Shown: positions 49,463 to 59,060, counted from the stretch's first letter. The stretch is DNA of 64,000 nt from an uncultured delta proteobacterium (GCA_903892415.1 CAITIQ010000344.1:1-64000), one strand, 5' to 3'. Translations and numbers: made by a program. Notes: generated by a model not told the origin, from the sequence alone.

Positions 49463-50458
49463 TTAGAAGCCGCCGGAAACCCAAAGCCCAGCGGAATCCG
49501 CTGAAATCCACGGTGCAACCCAGGCCGCCGTAGCTGGAAGCTCCTCATTGGATGCGGCGAGCACAGCGCCGGTCACCACGAGCCCCGCGGTTAGAACCGA
49601 GGCGCCCACGGTCAGACCCAAGAGGAGGTTGGCGGTGTTCGCTCTGGAGCGGAGCTCCTCGAGCGGCGCCGTTGAGGCGTTCTCCAGCTGCGCGGGACAA
49701 GAGATTTCACCGTCGACGAGCGTGCATCCGGCGTCGATCGCCAGGCTCTCGTCGAGGTAGTCGGACTTTGCACCGGAATAGGCAACGCCAAGTCCGATCG
49801 AGGCGCCCAACGAGCCAGCGCCAACCCCGAGCACGATCCACGGAAGAGCGCCGTAGCGCGTGCTGGTCTCGACCTCGGGCGTGGTGGTGGTTGCAACCGC
49901 ACCAACCATGCGGAGTTTGACGATCTCGGTGGCACCTTCGCCGACGTTGACCACCTGCGTAACGTCGTCGTAGGAGCGGGCCTTCGCCTCCACGCGATGA
50001 CGACCGGGATCGACCCGAAGCGGCTTATCGAGGGAGACCGAGGCTCCGTCGATGACCACGGTCATGCCCTCGGGATGAGGTGTTGGCTCAATCTGAAAAA
50101 CCAGCGTTGAAATCCGGCCCTTGAGCTTCTGCTCGAGCTCCTGACCAACCTTGCGCAGCACCGCATCATCTTTTGCGAGCAAGAGCCCACGTTGGATGTT
50201 GCGCTCGGCGTTCACCAGCTGCCCGACCTTCTCCTGGCATCGCCCTGCGCGCAGCCGAAGCTGAGAGGTCTCCACGAGCTCCGCCGCTGCCTCGAACTTT
50301 TTCGCAGCAGCGGCGCAATCACCAGCATCCTCAGCGCGCTCCCCCTGCTCAAACAAGCGTTGGGCTTCTGCAGTCTTCGAATCGTCCGCTGTGGCCGTTA
50401 GCGCCACCAGCGAAATGAGCATCCCCAACGCGGCTGCAACGAATGGACGACAGTGCAC
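49463..50458 (-). CDS. Secreted protein with TPR-like and PEGA-like regions
   Basis: 331 residues from a GTG at 50458; ATG 50422 would trim the signal peptide to its core. The signal (PFVAAALGMLISLVALTATAD) is followed by helical TPR-like residues about 35-110 (AQRLFEQGERAEDAGDCAAAAKKFEAAAEL) and a PEGA-like beta domain at about 120-185 (TVVIDGASVSLDKPLRVDPGRHRVEAKARSYDDVTQVV). Two hydrophobic segments follow, near about 205-225 and 275-300. This layout is common in myxobacterial envelope proteins. It is divergent from the kinase gene at 50625. Function unknown; a role in outer-membrane or protein assembly is possible. Confidence 0.7.
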   Translation of the reverse strand: MHCRPFVAAALGMLISLVALTATADDSKTAEAQRLFEQGERAEDAGDCAAAAKKFEAAAELVETSQLRLRAGRCQEKVGQLVNAERNIQRGLLLAKDDAVLRKVGQELEQKLKGRISTLVFQIEPTPHPEGMTVVIDGASVSLDKPLRVDPGRHRVEAKARSYDDVTQVVNVGEGATEIVKLRMVGAVATTTTPEVETSTRYGALPWIVLGVGAGSLGASIGLGVAYSGAKSDYLDESLAIDAGCTLVDGEISCPAQLENASTAPLEELRSRANTANLLLGLTVGASVLTAGLVVTGAVLAASNEELPATAAWVAPWISADSAGLWVSGGF

Positions 50459-50624
50459 CGTCGCAGCATCGGGAACGCCCTGCCCCGATGTCAAGCATCG
50501 TGGCCTGTTTGTGGGCCGCTGAAGCAGGTTGCTCCAAGGACGCGGACTTTTGCTGGTCCCCGGCCCGCGAACGCACGACACAACTTGACCGTGCCGCTCT
50601 CCAGCGTGCACCATAGGGTTTGTA

Positions 50625-52250
50625 GTGAAAACTGGCGACTTGGTTGGCTCCAAGTACCGTCTCGTGACTCGTCTCGGACAGGGCGGCATGGGAGCGGTTT
50701 GGTCTGCGCAGCACACGCAGACGGGGCGGGAGTTTGCCATAAAGTTCCTGCATTCCTTCGTTGCGCAAGGCAACGACGACGCGCGGCACCGTTTCCTTCA
50801 GGAGGCACGTGCGTCGGCACGGGTGAATCACCCCAGCATCATCGACATCTTCGACGTCGGGGAGACCGAAGACGGCACGCTGTACTTGGTGATGGAGCTC
50901 TTGGATGGGCTGTCGCTCGGGGACGCTCTCCGGGTCGAGCCTGCGTTCTCGGTGCGCGAGCTGCTCGTGCTGATGATCGGCTCGACCTTAGCCTTGGGCG
51001 CGGCCCACACGGCCGGCATCGTTCACCGTGACGTCAAGCCGCTCAACATCTACCTGCATCGAGATCGCGTATCGGGGATGGTGCGGCCGAAGGTGCTCGA
51101 CTTTGGCGTGAGCAAGGTTGCGCTCGGTGAAGATGATGGCGTGGCAACGCAAGTTGGCTCGCTCTTGGGATCTCCGCGCTACATGGCGCCCGAGCAGGCC
51201 GTGAGCGCTGCACAAGCCGACGGTCGCAGCGATATTTGGTCGTTGGGCGTCATCCTCTTCGAGGCGCTGACAGGCCGCTTTCCGCACGAGGGCGACAGCT
51301 CGAACGCGATCGTTATCGCGATCGCCACGCGCCCACCGTTGCCGATTCTCGAAGTTGCGCCCCATCTGCCGAAGGCGCTCGCGGCCATCGTGGACGACTG
51401 CTTGAAGCCTGCAGAGACGCGCATCGCGAAGGCCGAGATCTTGGCTGAACGGTTGCAAGAGCTGCTGGCAACGCACGATCTTTCGGACCTGAAGGTCGTA
51501 CGCTCGGGCAACAACCGCAAAGCGATCAAGCGGCCCGACAACTTCGTCATCCACACGAGCTCCGGTATCGGCGGCCTGACGCCCGCTCCTGGGCAGCTCT
51601 CGGTTTCACTGAATCAGCGGCGTACGTCGCTCGCCTCAGAGCCGGGGGAACCGCCTGCAACGTCCACGGCCGCTCCTGCTGAGGAGGAGGCCGGAACGCT
51701 GGTTTATGATTCGGACTCGCGCCCTGGCTCGCTTCGAGGCCTAACGGGAACGCTCGCGATCTCAACGCCTGGACTCAACGCGTTAAGCCCAGCGGCTGGG
51801 CTGGCAAACGGCACGCAGTCGGAGAACTCAAGGCGGGCGAACGGAACCTCCACCGAGAGCGTCTCGAGCATGACCATGGGCGGCCCTGCGGTGGCTCCAA
51901 TCGTGCCCAGCGCAGTCGTGCCCGAGGTTGGACTGCCGAAGTCCAAGCGCACGGTGTTGCTGATCGGTGGCGCGGTTGCCGCCGGCTTGCTGTTTGGCAT
52001 CGTGCTGCTCAACTCAGGCTCAAAAGCGGAGACGGAGGCCAGCTCCTCGCCGGTCGTCGCCTCGAGCCTCCCAGCCACGGCAACCGTTGTATCTTCCTCA
52101 ACGTCAACCGCGAGTGCTAGCAGCAGTGCAACGGCCGTTGCTTCCGCCAGCGCGAAGGCGGCTCCGCTCGTGCTCTCTGGACGACCGCGCAATACGGCGA
52201 AGCCGTTGAACACCGACCCTTTGCGCAACAGCGGCATTCCGCGAAAGTGA
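50625..52250 (+). CDS. Hanks-type Ser/Thr protein kinase with single membrane segment
   Basis: 541 residues from a GTG at 50625. The kinase domain (about 11-275) is complete: GQGGMGAVW, Lys40 in FAIKF, catalytic HRDVKPLN (Asp136), DFGVSK (Asp159) and APEQ. A Pro/Ser/Thr-rich juxtamembrane region leads to one membrane segment around residues 445-465 (TVLLIGGAVAAGLLFGIVLL). The outer part is short (about 75 residues), Ala/Ser-rich, and has no Cys. Thus, unlike the kinase at 33853, it probably senses through partners or dimerisation, not a folded sensor domain. Confidence 0.9.
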   Translation: MKTGDLVGSKYRLVTRLGQGGMGAVWSAQHTQTGREFAIKFLHSFVAQGNDDARHRFLQEARASARVNHPSIIDIFDVGETEDGTLYLVMELLDGLSLGDALRVEPAFSVRELLVLMIGSTLALGAAHTAGIVHRDVKPLNIYLHRDRVSGMVRPKVLDFGVSKVALGEDDGVATQVGSLLGSPRYMAPEQAVSAAQADGRSDIWSLGVILFEALTGRFPHEGDSSNAIVIAIATRPPLPILEVAPHLPKALAAIVDDCLKPAETRIAKAEILAERLQELLATHDLSDLKVVRSGNNRKAIKRPDNFVIHTSSGIGGLTPAPGQLSVSLNQRRTSLASEPGEPPATSTAAPAEEEAGTLVYDSDSRPGSLRGLTGTLAISTPGLNALSPAAGLANGTQSENSRRANGTSTESVSSMTMGGPAVAPIVPSAVVPEVGLPKSKRTVLLIGGAVAAGLLFGIVLLNSGSKAETEASSSPVVASSLPATATVVSSSTSTASASSSATAVASASAKAAPLVLSGRPRNTAKPLNTDPLRNSGIPRK

Positions 52251-52276
52251 GTCCAGCGCTAGGGAGCCGCTCGCCG

Positions 52277-54943
52277 CTAACGAACGCGCTTGAGCAGCAC
52301 CAAGGCTGCCGGCAGCGTGACTAGGCTGATGACGAGCGTTGCAGTCATGCCGACCGTCATGATGAGCCCAATGCTGAACATGGCTCGATGTTGGGCAAGC
52401 ATCATTACGCTGAAGCCCCAAACCGTCGTTAGCGCGGCAACGAGCACTGCGCTGCCAGTCCCAGACAGGATGTCCTCCAGCGAGGCCGTCCCGTGCTCCT
52501 TCTCACTCTGCCGAAAACGGCTCACGATGTGAGCTGCGGCATCTACCCCGAGGCCGATCAATAGGGGCAGTACGACCATGTTCGCGTGATTGAAGGCGAG
52601 CCCCATCAGGGGAATCGCCCCTAGCATGATCAACGTCCCGAGAATGAGGGGGATCAACGCGACCAGCACGTCAACCACGCGACGGAAGCTCACCGCGAGA
52701 ATCACCACCACCAGCAACGCGGCCAACAACGTGGCTCGCTCGAAGCCGCGAATGATCATTTTGGGATGCTCGGCCAGCGTGGCTGCAATGCCGGAGGTTT
52801 TCTCGGACACGGAGGTCACGTCTTTGGTGAACTTCTCGGCGCGCTCAACTTCCCAGATGTCGCCTTTGGGGTGAACGAACAAGGCGACCTCGCTCGCGTC
52901 TTTGGACAGGAAGCGGTGTTGGAACGCTGGCGGCAAATCGCTTGGGGCGTACTCGCCGCGTTCAGCGACACGACGGGCCGTCGTAGCAGCTCGATCCAGA
53001 ATCAAGAAGAAGGTCCGCTGCACACGGTCGAGCTCCTTGGCGTCGACCTTGCGGATGATCTCCTGCAGACGCTTCAGCTTCACCTTCGCCGCCTCCACCG
53101 AAGCCGCGGCCAAGCCTCCACCCTTGGCCGCGAAGGACACCTCCTCCATCGTATCGATCAGGCCGGTGAGCTTCTTGTCGAGCGCCGCTCGATCGACAGG
53201 TCGCTCGGCGATGGTTGCAAAATCGAGCGGCTTGCCATCAGGCGCCATGGCCGCGACCACCGTGCGAAGCGATGTCAGCCGCTCTTGCGTAAGTTCTGGC
53301 AGCAGGTCCGAGGGCGTCTCCACCGACGCGACCGAATCCATCGTACGCAACGCCATCGCGACGGTCCGCGCCTCTTCGATGCTCGAGGCCCGAACGTTGG
53401 CGACGAACGGACTCACGATGTCGTCCTTGGAGAGCTCCACGAGACCGCGCGCGCTCTCGGTCTCTTTCGGCAAAAAGTCGAAGTAGCGACCGTTGAATCG
53501 CAACCCCGGGATCGCCAAGGAGATCACGACCGACAACAGGATCGACCCGCCGACGATTTTGCGAGGGTGGTTGCGCACGAAGGCGGCGAGCAAGCCGAAG
53601 CCAGGAAGCTGAGGCGAGGGGCGCGGCTTCTTGCCAAGGAGGATGAGAACCGCCGAGGGCACGAGTAGATACGTACCTGCGAGCATCACCATCAAGCCGA
53701 GGCAGGTGATGAAGCCGAGTTCGGCGAACGCGGTGAACTCGGTCACGATGGTGGTGAGGAAGGCGACGGCCGTGGTGATGGTGCCAACGACGAGACCAGG
53801 GCCCGCGCCGAGCAGCGCTTTCTGCATCGCCTCGCGCGGGTTCTCCCCTCGCCGCAGCAGCTCCGAGTAACGAGTCTGAATGTGAACGCCAAAGTCGCCG
53901 AGGCCCAGCAGCACCGAGGTGAAGCTGGCCGTGATCAGGTTGAGTTTGCCGAGCGTGAGCTGAACGATCCCGAAGGTGACCAACGTGCCGAAGCCGAGCG
54001 GGAGGAAGCTGACGAGCGACTGTCGGAAGGAGCGAAAAGCCCAAAACAGGGTCAGAAATAGAGCGACGCTCGAGGCGATGCTGGTGACCGCCAGATCTCG
54101 TTCAATCATCGCGAGTTCGTCGGTCACCAGCGCCGGTAGGCCGGTCACGTCGGCGCGTACGTTGGGCGCGTTGGCGCGCGCGAGCGCTGTATCGCGCGCT
54201 GCGCGGATCGACTTGACCACCGGGCGAACCTGATAGCCTTCATCGCCATCGAGAGGGGGAAACAAGGCTACGAAGTGATTCTCTTGGCTTCCGTTGAGGT
54301 AGCCAGCGTCGTCAACGGCGGGCCCCAAATCACGCGATGACTCACCGTCGAGCAGCGTCACCAAACCCGAATTAGACTCGAGTTCACCGCTGAGCGAGTC
54401 GAACAGGCGTCCGAGTTGCGTGAAGCCGCTGTTCAAGTCCGCTTGCGAAGCGAGCTCTTGCTCAAGACCTTGTTTGAGCTGCTCATCGATCGTACCGGCG
54501 AGCCCGGGCAAGCCGTCATTGAGGGCGCGCGATGCGGCTCCTTTGGGTAGCGACTTCGCCACCACCTCGGGATCGCTGAGCAAGAGCACCTCTGCGACGT
54601 CCTCAGGCCCAATCCGCCCGAGCACTCCCTTCTCCAACCCGGGCACCGTGTGGAGCTCCTGCGTGAGCTCGTCAACGACGCGGCGGCGCTCCGCTACGTT
54701 GCCGCCGGTAACGACGATCACCGGCGCGTTGGGGTAACCGAACTTCTCGTCGAATTCGACAGTCCTGCGTTGGTTCGCGTTCTCTTGACTTACGAGGTCA
54801 CGACGTGAGGTCGAGATCTTCAGGAACGGAATCAACGACCCAAGCGCGACCGTGGTCGTAAGGCCGATGACCAAGGCGACGTAAGGCCGTCGAGCGCCAA
54901 ACAAAGCAAGGCTTCGAATGAAGGCCAGCAATGCTTGCAGCAT
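52277..54943 (-). CDS. MMPL/RND-superfamily transporter
   Basis: 888 residues, with about 12 membrane segments in the two halves of the RND/MMPL plan. After the first segment (about 15-42) a large periplasmic loop follows, then five to six clustered segments (about 275-430), then a second loop and a matching cluster (about 720-885). Recognisable pieces are GFGTLVTFGIVQLTLGKLNLITASFTSVLLGLGDFGVHI and PLLIGLGVDAAAHIVSRFRQ, the family's conserved region. It resembles HpnN-type hopanoid and other lipid exporters, but the substrate is unknown. It follows the TatT-like gene by one base and forms a unit with it. Confidence 0.85.
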   Translation of the reverse strand: MLQALLAFIRSLALFGARRPYVALVIGLTTTVALGSLIPFLKISTSRRDLVSQENANQRRTVEFDEKFGYPNAPVIVVTGGNVAERRRVVDELTQELHTVPGLEKGVLGRIGPEDVAEVLLLSDPEVVAKSLPKGAASRALNDGLPGLAGTIDEQLKQGLEQELASQADLNSGFTQLGRLFDSLSGELESNSGLVTLLDGESSRDLGPAVDDAGYLNGSQENHFVALFPPLDGDEGYQVRPVVKSIRAARDTALARANAPNVRADVTGLPALVTDELAMIERDLAVTSIASSVALFLTLFWAFRSFRQSLVSFLPLGFGTLVTFGIVQLTLGKLNLITASFTSVLLGLGDFGVHIQTRYSELLRRGENPREAMQKALLGAGPGLVVGTITTAVAFLTTIVTEFTAFAELGFITCLGLMVMLAGTYLLVPSAVLILLGKKPRPSPQLPGFGLLAAFVRNHPRKIVGGSILLSVVISLAIPGLRFNGRYFDFLPKETESARGLVELSKDDIVSPFVANVRASSIEEARTVAMALRTMDSVASVETPSDLLPELTQERLTSLRTVVAAMAPDGKPLDFATIAERPVDRAALDKKLTGLIDTMEEVSFAAKGGGLAAASVEAAKVKLKRLQEIIRKVDAKELDRVQRTFFLILDRAATTARRVAERGEYAPSDLPPAFQHRFLSKDASEVALFVHPKGDIWEVERAEKFTKDVTSVSEKTSGIAATLAEHPKMIIRGFERATLLAALLVVVILAVSFRRVVDVLVALIPLILGTLIMLGAIPLMGLAFNHANMVVLPLLIGLGVDAAAHIVSRFRQSEKEHGTASLEDILSGTGSAVLVAALTTVWGFSVMMLAQHRAMFSIGLIMTVGMTATLVISLVTLPAALVLLKRVR

Positions 54944-54944
54944 G

Positions 54945-55676
54945 TCAACCGCCTGGCGGTGCGCCTGAGGGCGACTCGAGAGCTTTCTTGGGGCATTCGA
55001 GGTCGCCGATGTCCCGCTCGATCGAACGCGCTAGCTTTACCTCGTCCCCCCGGAGACCGTCCATCGCGCCGAGAACACGGCACAGCGGCTCCCGCGCGGA
55101 CTCCTTGTCACCGAGCGCCACGTAGGCTTCGGCGAGCCGAAGCTGGTTCGACACCAGCTCGGGATCAACCTTTACCAAGCCCTCGAGGATCTCAATCCCG
55201 GCCTCGGAGTTTCCTCCTTCAAGCAGGTTGGCTGGAGCAAGGACGTAAAGAGTTCCGAGCAGCCTCGTAGCGGCCGCTCGTCGGAAGCTTGGGTCCAGCT
55301 TGCGACTCTTGAGCGCAAACTTCTCCGCTTCCGACACGAGAGCGGTCGGGCTGTGGTCGCCCAACAGGGCCAAAGCGCCCTTTTTCTCCGCCAAGCGACC
55401 GGCAATCGCGGCGCGAGCAAACGCGTCCCCCGCGCTTTCAGTCGGCAGCGTAACTACCAAGTCGTAGGCGGCCTGCCGGTCTTCCTCGGTGTCGTGGCCG
55501 TCCGAGATCAGCTTCTCTAGCGCGTCGCTCAAGGCGAGCGCGCTCTCACTCGCGGCCTGCAGTTCAGGCCGGAGCTGCGCCTGGCCCATGCAATTGCTCA
55601 TCGCGCAGCCGAGCAGGCCAAGCGCCACGAGCAGGGCGGTTGGCCGGAGCAGACTTGATGGGCGAAGAAAGGACAA
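54945..55676 (-). CDS. TatT-like (TRAP-T component T) helical lipoprotein
   Basis: 243 residues from a TTG at 55676 (no better start visible). The signal peptide ends LLGC with a lipobox Cys near 24, then CMSNC-like Cys. Residues 60-220 are helical TPR-like repeats (LEKLISDGHDTEEDRQAAYDLV; SEAEKFALKSRKLDPSFRRAAATRLLGTLYVLAPANLL), with the LAPANLLEGG stretch recalling TatT (TPR-protein-associated TRAP component). It ends 1 base before the MMPL gene. Likely an outer-membrane or periplasmic partner of that transporter. Confidence 0.7.
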   Translation of the reverse strand: MSFLRPSSLLRPTALLVALGLLGCAMSNCMGQAQLRPELQAASESALALSDALEKLISDGHDTEEDRQAAYDLVVTLPTESAGDAFARAAIAGRLAEKKGALALLGDHSPTALVSEAEKFALKSRKLDPSFRRAAATRLLGTLYVLAPANLLEGGNSEAGIEILEGLVKVDPELVSNQLRLAEAYVALGDKESAREPLCRVLGAMDGLRGDEVKLARSIERDIGDLECPKKALESPSGAPPGG

Positions 55677-55697
55677 GCGGCGCAGGATACGAAGCGT

Positions 55698-56522
55698 TTA
55701 CTTGTCCTTCTTGTAGGCGGCAAGAACTTGGGCAAACGTCTCATCGCTCGCTTCAGTAAGCGACTGAATGCCGATCTCTGAACAGACAGCCTTACCGTCC
55801 CCGCTGCAAAGCGAGGAAAGGCTCTTCTTGAAGCCGGTCTTGTCGGCCGCCGAGGCGGAAGGGAACGCGACGATGACCATCGGCGGAAGCTTTTCACTCT
55901 TCCAAACGGTCTTCAGATCTTTGCCGCCGTCGATCGAGGCGAGCTCTGCGAAAACGGCGTCATCGACCAAAGCGCACTTCGCCTCGTCTTTGGTCACCAT
56001 CTTCGCGCCCTGAAGCGGCCGCTTGGTGGCTTCCACGGTAAAGTCGGCGAGTTTCCAGGCTCCACCGCTGATGACCTTGTCGACGAAGCGAGGGTCATCC
56101 GCCCAATCGGTGGCGAGCTTCGCTCCCTTGCACCCAGCGAGGTCGCTCGCCGACTTGCTCACGATGAAGTACTGCTGACCTCCGGCCCGAGAAACCTGCA
56201 CCTGACCGATCGCCTCGAGCTTCTGTGGGTCCTTCAAAGCCAGGTAGGCCGAGAGACCAAGCAAGCCATACGACGGTTTATCCGCCGAAATTGACTTCTC
56301 CGCCGCCTTCCGCTCGGTGAAGTAGGTACCTTTGGCAGCGGACCAACCGTTCTTCTCCTGTGCGATCTTTACGAACTTGTCGACGTAAGGCTGGGCCTGC
56401 GCCGCGCTACCAACGCCGTGCTCCTTGAGAATCAGGATGCCCACTTCGTTGCCGGCTTCACCTGAACCAGTGACGGTGAGAAGAAGAGCTGCGGCTGCAA
56501 CGGGAACCAAGCGACCAAGCAT
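55698..56522 (-). CDS. PhnD-like periplasmic solute-binding protein
   Basis: 274 residues from the ATG at 56522 with GGAGG nine bases upstream. A signal peptide ends near GEAG. The fold shows a type II periplasmic-binding pattern: SYGLLGLSAYLALKDP, GGQQYFIVSKSASDLAGCKGAKLATDWADD, DEAKCALVDDAVFAEL and LPPMVIVAFPSAS, like phosphonate/phosphite PhnD or phosphate-type binding proteins with a DAxxxD loop. Four Cys. No ABC permease is adjacent; instead the TatT-like and MMPL genes follow (21-base gap). Ligand unknown. Confidence 0.75.
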   Translation of the reverse strand: MLGRLVPVAAAALLLTVTGSGEAGNEVGILILKEHGVGSAAQAQPYVDKFVKIAQEKNGWSAAKGTYFTERKAAEKSISADKPSYGLLGLSAYLALKDPQKLEAIGQVQVSRAGGQQYFIVSKSASDLAGCKGAKLATDWADDPRFVDKVISGGAWKLADFTVEATKRPLQGAKMVTKDEAKCALVDDAVFAELASIDGGKDLKTVWKSEKLPPMVIVAFPSASAADKTGFKKSLSSLCSGDGKAVCSEIGIQSLTEASDETFAQVLAAYKKDK

Positions 56523-56531
56523 GGGAATTAA

Positions 56532-56536
56532 CCTCC
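56532..56536 (-). promoter_or_regulatory. Ribosome binding site of the PhnD-like gene
   Basis: Complement reads GGAGG, nine bases before the ATG at 56522. It sets that start against an in-frame upstream start at 56573. Confidence 0.75.
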
Positions 56537-56613
56537 AGCGCGGTTGGACGAGAGCACAGACAAAATTCTGCAAACGAAATTGGGCGTCCGTGTCCTACAA
56601 AAACCTTTGCGCT

Positions 56614-57831
56614 TCAAGGTCCAGAGCCAATACGGGCCTGTAGAGCCTGGCCGCGCGGGTCATTCGGCCAGCTTTCAGCGAACTTCCGCGCGTGATGCTC
56701 TGCCTCGGCGCGCGCGCCGTGACGCAACGTGAGCAAAGCCAGGTTGTAGCGAGCGTCTGGGGAGTTGGGCCGAATCTCCAGGGTGCGTAGATAGGCCTGG
56801 CGCGACTCGTTGTATTTGCCTGTTCGATCGAAGATGAGGGCCCGATTGTAAACAGCGTCGGCATCTTTCGGATTGGCGGCGATGAGCCGGTCCAGAATGA
56901 CGCCAGCAGGCTCGAGCTGGCCCGCAACGATTTGGAGCGCAGCGAGCAACAGCTCCGCCCCCCGACCGGCCTCGAGCTCGACAGCACGCAGCGCATGTTG
57001 CAGCGCTGCTGACGAGTCCCCCCGTTGACTCGCCGTTAGTGCAGCGGCGTAGCTGATCCACCCGTCGTCGCCCGCACCCCAGGCTTGCAGGGCCGCTTCC
57101 GCCTCTTCGCCTCGATTGCCCAAAGCAAACGCTAGGGCTTTCGCGCGATTGATCCGGCGGTCTTGCTTCTCATCGCATCCTGAAGCCTGGGCAAGCTCCT
57201 CCAATGCGCTCGCGAACCTATCTCGCGATAGCGCCAACTCGGCGCGAACGGTGCGGCAGTAGCAATGGTTCGGCTCGGCTGCGACGCACGCTGCCGTGAG
57301 CGGCTCACTTCGCGGCCCACGTTCGACTTCGTCCTTGAGCGCTTCCAACGCGCGCGGGTTGGCCGGGGCGCGTTCGAGCAAGCTCCGCCATTGTTCCGTC
57401 TCCGAGCCGATCAACGTCGCTGAGCCGCGAAAGGAGAATAGGCCGATGGCGATGGTGAGAATCGCTGCCCCCATCCGCTTGTTCTTGAAGTTGGATCCGA
57501 GGTGAGCGCCAGCAAGCGTCGCCAAGGTCGAGGCCAGCGCTGCCCAAACGAAGGGCGCCACGCCGTAGTAGGCCGAAAGCAACGGCTTGGAACTGCTCTG
57601 CGCACCAACCAGCAGCGCAACCAGCGCCGCCGCGTTGAGAACGGCGGCCACCTTGGACTCAAAGCCGAAGTAGTGACGCGCAAAGCGATACACCAGTAGC
57701 GCCAGCACCAAAACGACGCCAACGCCTACCAAGCCGATCACGACGGATGGCGCCGTCGGTTCCGGAGAGAGCGCGGGCGGATAAAGAACCAGCCCCAAAA
57801 GCCAGGCGACCCGAACGAAAAATTCGATCAT
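56614..57831 (-). CDS. Membrane protein with C-terminal TPR repeats
   Basis: 405 residues from the ATG at 57831, overlapping the upstream lipoprotein stop (ATGA). Five hydrophobic segments fill residues 5-150 (FVRVAWLLGLVLYPPALS; VVIGLVGVGVVLVLALLVYRFA; VAAVLNAAALVALLVGA; FVWAALASTLATLAGAHLG; GAAILTIAIGLFSF). The rest is TPR-like, with ADAVYNRALIFDRTGKYNESRQAYLRTLEIRPNSPDARYNLALL near the end being two clear repeats. It lies between the PhnD-like set and the Cys-rich lipoprotein. A scaffold for envelope assembly is possible; no specific function can be given. Confidence 0.75.
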   Translation of the reverse strand: MIEFFVRVAWLLGLVLYPPALSPEPTAPSVVIGLVGVGVVLVLALLVYRFARHYFGFESKVAAVLNAAALVALLVGAQSSSKPLLSAYYGVAPFVWAALASTLATLAGAHLGSNFKNKRMGAAILTIAIGLFSFRGSATLIGSETEQWRSLLERAPANPRALEALKDEVERGPRSEPLTAACVAAEPNHCYCRTVRAELALSRDRFASALEELAQASGCDEKQDRRINRAKALAFALGNRGEEAEAALQAWGAGDDGWISYAAALTASQRGDSSAALQHALRAVELEAGRGAELLLAALQIVAGQLEPAGVILDRLIAANPKDADAVYNRALIFDRTGKYNESRQAYLRTLEIRPNSPDARYNLALLTLRHGARAEAEHHARKFAESWPNDPRGQALQARIGSGP

Positions 57832-59060
57832 TCGACGAGGCAGCAAAAGGTTGTCGGGTCGGAGGGAACAGCTGCTCCCGAGGGAACAGCTCCACCGGGC
57901 GTAACGGCACAATTACCGCCAGCTGGAGCCTGACTCACCGTCGCCGAACGACCCGCAACCGTCGGGTTTCCAGTGAGATTCTGACATTGACCGCTGTCCA
58001 CCGTGTTGTCGGTCGGCAGCGGGGTCACGCAGCCACCATCGCTAAAGAGCGAGATACTGAGCATGCAAGAACCACCCGTGGCGACGCCACAGCTGCACGC
58101 GCTGCACTCGCGGTCATCGCTGATACCGACGTAGGAAACCGTCTTCTGAGGGTACCCGGCGGGGCACGCTTGATCGCCAACCTTGGCCACGCACGCTCGA
58201 GCCTCGAACGGAGCTGGCCAACGAGGCACACATTTCTCAGTGCCTTCACAGCCCGATAACGCGTCTGCTCGGCACGCCTTTCTCGCATTGGTGAAGGTCG
58301 GCGTTCCCCCAGTCTGTTCGCCACCGCCTGCTGCGCAGGTTCCGTTCACCGGTCGCGCTGTCGCAGCTTCAACTGCGGTGTTGCAGGCGTTGCCAGCGCA
58401 GGTCGCCCCGCCAGGAGCCGTGTTGAGCGCGGTGCACGAGCCGTCCCAAGAGAGCGGAATGTTGAGCTCCGCTTGTGGCGCGGTTGCAACCATTCCGCAG
58501 GCGGTGTTCTTGGTCCGCGCGCCCTGAAGGCCGGATGCTCCCGCGTTGAAGTCGTTGAGTTCGCAATCCGCCCAGGTCGGCGACCCACAACTACAGTTCG
58601 AGCACGTCGAGCTCGTATTGATGAGGTCGCCGTTGCCGGTGTGAACTTGGGAGGAGGTACCCTCTGGACAGTCGGGATCGTTGTTGGCCGAGCCCGCGTA
58701 GAGCGCAACCAGCCCGAAGGTCCCCCACCCCACTGGGATGGCCGGAACACACTCGAGGTCGGCCGTGCAGTCGGGATCTTCACAGTCGGAGAGGCCGTCA
58801 TCGTCTTCATCTCCTGCGACGAAGCAGTCTTCCGTAGGCGGCATGCCGCCCATTCCGCCCATCCCGCCCATGCCGGCCATACCGCCACCCCCGGCGCCGC
58901 CGCCTCCGGATGGCGCTCCACCGCCGCCAGCAACTCCGCCGCTACCTGCGATCCCCCCTCCTCCGTTTTGGTCGAAGGTGTACTCGGGAAACAGGCACCC
59001 GCACAGCAACGCCGAGCCCAAGAGCAGTGGAGACGCGTGCTTCAAGAGTCTGGAGCGCAT
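57828..59060 (-). CDS. Gly-stalked Cys-rich lipoprotein
   Basis: 410 residues. The signal peptide ends LCGC (lipobox Cys near 20). A Gly/Met-rich stalk (AGSGGVAGGGGAPSGGG, then MAGMGGMGGMGGM) leads to a Ca-binding-like DDDGLSDCEDPDCTAD segment (thrombospondin-type-3-like) and then about 300 residues with some 25 Cys in patterns such as STCSNCSCGSPTWADC, CAGNACNTAV and ECSACSCGVATGGSC. No catalytic residue seen. It is co-transcribed with the TPR membrane protein. Probably a surface-exposed adhesin or structural protein. Confidence 0.78.
   Translation of the reverse strand: MRSRLLKHASPLLLGSALLCGCLFPEYTFDQNGGGGIAGSGGVAGGGGAPSGGGGAGGGGMAGMGGMGGMGGMPPTEDCFVAGDEDDDGLSDCEDPDCTADLECVPAIPVGWGTFGLVALYAGSANNDPDCPEGTSSQVHTGNGDLINTSSTCSNCSCGSPTWADCELNDFNAGASGLQGARTKNTACGMVATAPQAELNIPLSWDGSCTALNTAPGGATCAGNACNTAVEAATARPVNGTCAAGGGEQTGGTPTFTNARKACRADALSGCEGTEKCVPRWPAPFEARACVAKVGDQACPAGYPQKTVSYVGISDDRECSACSCGVATGGSCMLSISLFSDGGCVTPLPTDNTVDSGQCQNLTGNPTVAGRSATVSQAPAGGNCAVTPGGAVPSGAAVPSDPTTFCCLVE

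Noticed and set aside
52766..53668. 300-codon frame antisense to the MMPL transporter
   Set aside because: No recognisable domain; charged translation typical of the reverse strand of membrane genes.
52277..54943. Naming the MMPL protein HpnN outright
   Set aside because: Size and topology fit, but no hopanoid genes are adjacent and MMPL subfamilies cannot be told apart by eye.
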